From Ectocarpus siliculosus (lineage: Eukaryota; Sar; Phaeophyceae; Ectocarpales; Ectocarpaceae), in NCBI GenBank assembly GCA_000310025.1, contig FN649732.1, positions 1,569,770-1,633,769 of the forward strand: a stretch of 64,000 nucleotides of DNA. Direction: 5' to 3'. The position numbers and the translations under genes are program-made. Positions 59,233-64,000 of this stretch are shown here, piece by piece (position 1 is the first letter of the stretch; each line of letters starts with the position of its first letter). A model generated the notes under the pieces. It did not search any database. It was not told where the DNA came from and saw nothing but the letters and a program-made list of their open reading frames with translations.

Positions 59233-61150
59233 GTTTTGCATGCCTTAGCGGTTGGACCATTGACCACGCGTCCTCGCTCGACAGGACGGAGCATTGTTCC
59301 CACAGGACCGATCACGGTGGTCAATCGCTCCTTCCTACGTTGCCCAAAACGTGGCTCAAAGATGTTTTCCCTAACCTATATATCCTATCGATATCACTTC
59401 CTACCTTTCAACCCACTTCCAATGCCCCAGCACAGCTACCGTCTTCTCCTAGCTATTCCATGCCTCAAACATCTCTCTGCACGTTTTCCTTCTACGTTTT
59501 CCCAGCTCAACCATGTACATTTCCCTCCCCTTCTTGTACAACGGACATTCCGCAAGTACATGGACATGGCTTTCGCACTCGGAGCCGCATTTGTTCACAT
59601 CTGAATTTGGTCGTCTTAGTCGTCTACCTTCCTACATAAATCTTCGTCTACATTCTCGAAGGCCAATGTCCGCTGTCGTAAAGTTAACCTCCAGCTTTGT
59701 TCAGGTAGGTACTCCTTGAAATCTATTCATTTTTTCAACATCCTGTACACATCCAGACCCTCCGTGTCCTTGGTTTCTTCGCTTAGATTCTGCCCTTCTC
59801 TCTTGGCAAAAACAAGATATATATTTTTCTTGAAACTCTCTATGTAGACCTCCCGATTCCGGTGGATCGATTTCGAACATCTTCCATGCGTCATCTACAA
59901 CATCAACCAACTCCGTAGGTTGGTACACCAATTCTTCTTGTTTGCCCGATTCGCCTCCCAAGTTATTGTCGGCAACCTCTCCTCTCCTATACAGTACATG
60001 CGGTACTGCCATCTAGGGGGTGACTATTCGAGGGTCTCGTGATGAAATCCACCCAGGAAGACCTTTGTCCTCTGCATAGGCCAATCGGTTTAAAAATAAG
60101 AACAAGGACCCCGGATATCATAGGTGGATGCCTGCTCCAATAAAAAACTTGACAAATACGAACATGTGCTTGATTGGAGGCAACCAATAAGCGTCGAGCC
60201 CCAAGCTAAATAAGCGGTTCTCAAGTCGCGCTTTCTGTAGCTTATCTTGCCGGTAAACTTCGGGACTGATTCTTTGTGTTTTTCCTTGCCAGGTGAGGAT
60301 TACGGCGCAAGAAGCGGCGGGGAAGGTAAAAGCCGAGGTGCAGAGGCTCGGCATCTGTGACGGTGTCAAGACCAGGGCACGCTCCCTGTGGGAACAAGTC
60401 GACAAGGTTAGACTCTGGCTACGTTATTTGATCCCATATGTTAATAGTGGTGTTGAATTGCATTGATTACTGCAGAGTCGGAAAGAGAGAAAAATTACGG
60501 TGCCGTTCGTCTCCTGCCGCTACGAGTGACCATCATGTCTTCGACACATGAAAACTTTGAACATTCACAGCAAGACTCCGTAGACCTATAGGTGAACCTT
60601 AGCAAATGAGCTGAGCTTGACCGCGATGGGTCGAGCTGCCTTGCTCCCTCTACCGTACACGGGAAACATACGCCAGCGACACTACCACGTATCGCAGCAG
60701 TTGGGAAAATATGGAATGTGCAATCCCCCTGCTTTTTCAAGTCTTCTAGCCCTCTTCTGACCCTTCCCCTACCGCCCGACTGCTTCGTCCTTCTGCTTCA
60801 AGAACTTAAGTAGCTGTTGGCAATGAGTATCCACAAGCGCGAACATAAGTGAAATACCACGTCGTACTCCCCTTCAATTATTCTCCCCATTTCACCTGCC
60901 GCTCCGTCGGCGAAATTACTTTTTCTCATATGTTCCGTTCGTCGCAATCTCCTCATCGTGCTCGCAGCGGACCGCCCCAGCCGGTCAACCTCCCATCCGT
61001 GCTGCACAAGGGCAAGACACGATAAGCCTGATGATGGAAGAACCTCAACTTGGTTTCGATGACGCCGCGGATGCGCTTGAATCAAAGTCTTGTTCCTCAT
61101 CGTCCTCCGAAGACGAGAAGACTGTTCGACTAAGGTTGTTCGACGCTTGA
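57164..61150 (+). CDS. Tandem membrane-protein family, copy 3 (4 exons, 224 aa)
   Basis: Exons 57164-57436, 58214-58318, 60293-60406, 60968-61150, phase 0. Motifs: GSFVAGALVGAILCVRVFMF and VVLLCGAGAAVFTKSDSK in exon 1; SREVGKWTCDVFLALF in exon 2 (LTVK end, where the others have LTDK); EAAGKVKAEVQRLGI and SLWEQVDK in exon 3; RTAPAGQ, GQDTISLMMEEPQLGFD and SSSSSEDEK in exon 4. Closer to copy 2 than to copy 1. Intron 2 is about 2.0 kb against 370-390 bases in the other copies; the extra sequence contains a CT microsatellite and an internal duplication. Function unknown; an integral membrane protein with a soluble helical part is inferred. Confidence 0.8.
58737..60000. repeat. Diverged direct duplication inside intron 2 of copy 3
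   Basis: 58737-59057 and about 59718-59996 are similar: both run through AGACCCTCC, CTTGGTTT/CTTGGATT, GATTTCGAAC, CTTCCAT.CGTCATCTACAAC, TTCTTCTTG, CGCCTCCCAAG and GGCAACCTCTCCTCT. On the minus strand both carry a related frame (VVDDVWK and VVDDAWK; QGYGGSRYV and QGHGGSGCV). The CT microsatellite lies between them. Confidence 0.75.
59138..59230. repeat. (CT)n microsatellite
   Basis: About 93 bases of CT within intron 2 of copy 3. Leu-Ser frames across it are not coding in the model. Confidence 0.95.
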
Positions 61151-62850
61151 CCCAGCGCCACAGCATCGACCACGCTCCAGACAACTACCCGTGGGCGAAC
61201 CCGTTTGCATTCGAATGATTGTGGTGCGGAAGTATACTCTGCGTTGTCGCAACAATTGTAGCTTTTCCAACCCATGTGGTAAAGCCCGGATAAACTTTGC
61301 CGCGTTGTTGATGTACGTAGATCGTTCGCGTGGGCGCTCGTCTTGCTGCCGAGGTCACATCCTCTGAGGGCCCACCCATAGGCAATTCGTTGTCTTACCG
61401 CAGAGCCCGTACGAAGCGTGCTCGAGAGTGCGCGTCGCACATGCGATTGAGTGGTGCGGTTGGGGTTTGCAGGAAATATGAAAGGAGACTGCATTTGTTT
61501 CTTCCTGAAATATTTTCTTCTTTATTTTAATTGCTACTGTAGGACCAAGGTTGGACTCGTTGTTTCCAATAAACGTGTCGGTACTGTAGCATGGGGGAGA
61601 AGAGTTTCAGGGCGACACAGATGAAGCCAATCATGTCGCCTCTTTGGCTCCATGCTGGATAGGTGATGGAGTACTCTAGGGGACACCAGGAACCTGGAAC
61701 CATTTCCTCCTACTATTTCGTGCGATATTTTTTGGTGCGCCCAATCTTGACTTGCTTGTGCTCCCGTGCCTTCCCATTGTCTGATGAAAAACAAGCGGCA
61801 CTTGCGGGATGAAATGTGAACGTTGTAAAAGTGTTTTCCTGTTTGGTAGCCATGTCTCGGGTGGCTTCGAGCCCATGGCCGAGCGTGGATAAGCAGGAGT
61901 CGATTGGCCTACGGTACTGTAGCGACTTGATCTTGGCGTCGATGACACCGGTGTGCGCCAAGGTAGGTGTCCGTGAAATCGGCATTCATTCACTATCGAT
62001 GGGTTCGCATCATCAAGGAAGGAGGGTGTTGAAAAAAATAAAAGTAGTATCTACAAGCGCTCTGGCTTCCTTGTCTTCGGCGAAGTTGACGCGGGAACGC
62101 GGATCAAAAAGCTGTGATCAGATCACGCAAACATGGGCAGAACAAAGAGTTTAGTGGCCCGAGGAAAAAAAAACGTTCACATGCCGTGTCCTAGGATATA
62201 TGTTTAGGCCTGACATGGAGGGGGGTTGCCACGACACAACAAAAGGAAAGAGACCAACACCCCGGCGACTTCACCCCAACCGTTCGATTGTTGCGCACAC
62301 CTGCCTTTGGGTGCACTCCAGGGTGCTTGGTTCAAGCAAACCTGTTCATGCGCGCCCCAGGGCATTCTCAAAGGGTCGTCCTGCGGTAAATCCGTTCGAA
62401 GTCCGTTCAGCCCCCGCAAGTTCCGTATCGTTCGTACATTGATCAAGTCACAACCATCCTCGGCCCATCTTGGACCGACCAATGCATGCGACTACCCTAT
62501 GCCAGGGAAAGCACTACAACAATCCGTAGTTTGGTCGCGTTGAGGCCCTACTGGTGGATAAACTCCTAAACTCCACCTGATCAATGAACACGAGGATTGT
62601 TCTTTGTCCGTCGAACGTCAAGACCCTCTGCATGTATACATAACCGTACCAGGCAACATGGACGTCTCCCGCTGTTGGGCCATGTTAAACTTTTCCCTGT
62701 TATTACAACGAAGATACGCAAGCCCTGGTTCCTACACTGAGTCAACGTGGCCATCAAGCCCTCTCATTCGATCAGCGACATGACCCACCACCCGCTCGCA
62801 GACACGCGTTTGTCGTTGTCCCGGGATCTTCGATGCCAAGATTCCGCCAC
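61151..62850. repeat. Segmental duplication, 3' flank of copy 3
   Basis: Mate of 53727-55640 at moderate identity, with insertions and deletions. No conserved reading frame across the pair was found. Confidence 0.75.
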
Positions 62851-64000
62851 TCTCATATCAAGTCAACGCGGCCGCCGAGCACTAGAGTCCTGATCGGACG
62901 ATATCGCACGATGAACATGTCGCCCTGCCGGAGATCCATTGAGCTTTCTTCCCGCCCGGCCGCCTATGTTCCGCCGCGAAAAAAAAACGGGCGCAAGAGG
63001 GCACAGAGCACCGAGGGATAGCTTCAGCGTCGGTGCCTGATCACGGAAGCGTTGTATACGATGTGTGGCACGCATACGAAGGATGAACACGCACTTTTAG
63101 TGTGGTGCTGGCTGCAAGGTGTTCGGTGTTGTATATACCATGACCGAAGTTCTGAACCTAGGTGCTAATCCGAACCTGTCTTGCTGACGCAAGTGGATAG
63201 CTGCACGCGGCGGCTTGTCAGGAATCGCATAAAAAAACTGGCAAATACTGAATACACACGCCACTATCCGGCAAACAAATCGACCGGGACACGCAGAGTA
63301 GGTCACCTGACATGCATGGCACACCAGCAAACGTATAATCTCTCACGCAGGAAGAACTAAGACTTCCTACGTAGCACTGTTCACACATATCTGGCGGAAG
63401 CACGCAACACACTGGTTGAGAGGGTAGGAAATGGCGTTGCGATGAGTGAAACCAGGCGACCTTGGGCCCAAGACCAAGTACGACGCGGCTGCCTGATCTG
63501 TCAATTGGACACCTTCTCTCGACAAAACAATGAAGACTGCGAACCAATGGAGGCGACTCCAATGTCGGAGTACAAAAAAAAAACACTGAAAAGCTCCAGG
63601 GAGTGGCACAATCGCCGTTCATGCGCACCTCTCCGATCTGCACCAAGCCCACATCGTCCCGCGCGCGACAAACCACGAAGGTGTCTAAGTTAGGCTCCTG
63701 CACCATATTCTCCTCCTGGCTTGTGTTCGTCAAGGACCGGAAGTTGGAAGGCATCTGGTCGGATCATCAACAACAAGGCGGGAAGGGTCGGCACGAAAAA
63801 ATGGTGTCAAAATCAAGAGATTTTACCCCAGCAGCAGCTTCATAGGTAATGCTGTTGGTCTGTTGAGTGGTAGGGGTCTCCCGTTGCGTTCTTTCTGCTC
63901 TGGCGTGTGTGCATGGAACACAGCAGTAGTTGGAAAGTCGATCGAAACGACGAAAGCATCCTATGGGCGAACCATGCGTCGGGGCTACCTACGGGGTGAG
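62851..64000. other. Right edge, mostly unassigned
   Basis: Nothing recognised except a possible minus-strand exon at 63600-63707. A poly-A tract lies at 63574-63583. Confidence 0.4.
63600..63707 (-). CDS. Possible single exon of an unknown gene
   Basis: On the minus strand an acceptor-like CCAG precedes an open stretch encoding EENMVQEPNLDTFVV and DDVGLVQIGEVRMNGD. The composition looks like globular protein, but no neighbouring exon or family was recognised. It may belong to a gene that extends beyond the right edge. Confidence 0.25.

Noticed and set aside
59079-59639. Plus-strand frames with long Leu-Ser runs
   Set aside because: They are within intron 2 of copy 3, produced by the CT microsatellite.
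1-64000. Integrated large DNA virus, known from some brown-algal genomes
   Set aside because: No capsid, polymerase or other virus-like gene was seen anywhere in the window.

Overview
The window is nuclear DNA of a eukaryote, most likely a filamentous brown alga (Ectocarpus or a close relative). The reasons are multi-exon genes with introns of a few hundred bases, a vanadium-dependent haloperoxidase close to the brown-algal bromoperoxidases, a leucine-rich-repeat receptor kinase with one repeat per exon, long GA/CT microsatellites, and stramenopile-style TKL kinase architecture. No plastid, mitochondrial, bacterial or viral genes were seen. All gene models were spliced by eye from reading frame, GT/AG (sometimes GC/AG) signals and family similarity; there is no transcript support.

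Layout. 1-1019 is a tandem hairpin repeat. 1412-3530 is a decayed tyrosine-recombinase transposon with a gag-like region and no reverse transcriptase. 4305-9431 (+) is a vanadium haloperoxidase in 11 exons. 11734-15119 (-) is a secreted protein related to plant At4g14100; its signal peptide core is encoded by a CT microsatellite. 16824-20862 (+) is a large low-complexity protein of unknown role. 21161-24400 (+) is an unrecognised basic coiled-coil protein in seven exons. 24401-29471 is gene-poor and holds two foldback structures; one has near-perfect 93-96 bp arms around a decayed tRNA-like sequence.

29472-43080 (-) is the most striking gene: 17 exons that splice in frame to about 1171 residues. 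It encodes a signal peptide, an N-terminal LRR cap, six LRR-type exons, an acidic stalk, one membrane span, a helical region resembling the MLKL N-terminal bundle, and a TKL kinase of non-RD type (HGD in place of HRD). It reads as a cell-surface receptor kinase with a possible executor-like helical module.

46539-61150 (+) holds three tandem copies of one four-exon gene for a small membrane protein of 222-247 residues. Exon borders and phases are identical in all three. Copies 2 and 3 sit in a larger segmental duplication that includes CCAAT-box promoters and several kilobases of 3' flank. 61151-64000 is mostly diverged duplication remnant.

The genes do not form an operon-like unit. Haloperoxidase (halogen and oxidative defence chemistry) and the LRR receptor kinase (recognition) could both serve defence, but the only link seen here is that they lie on the same segment.
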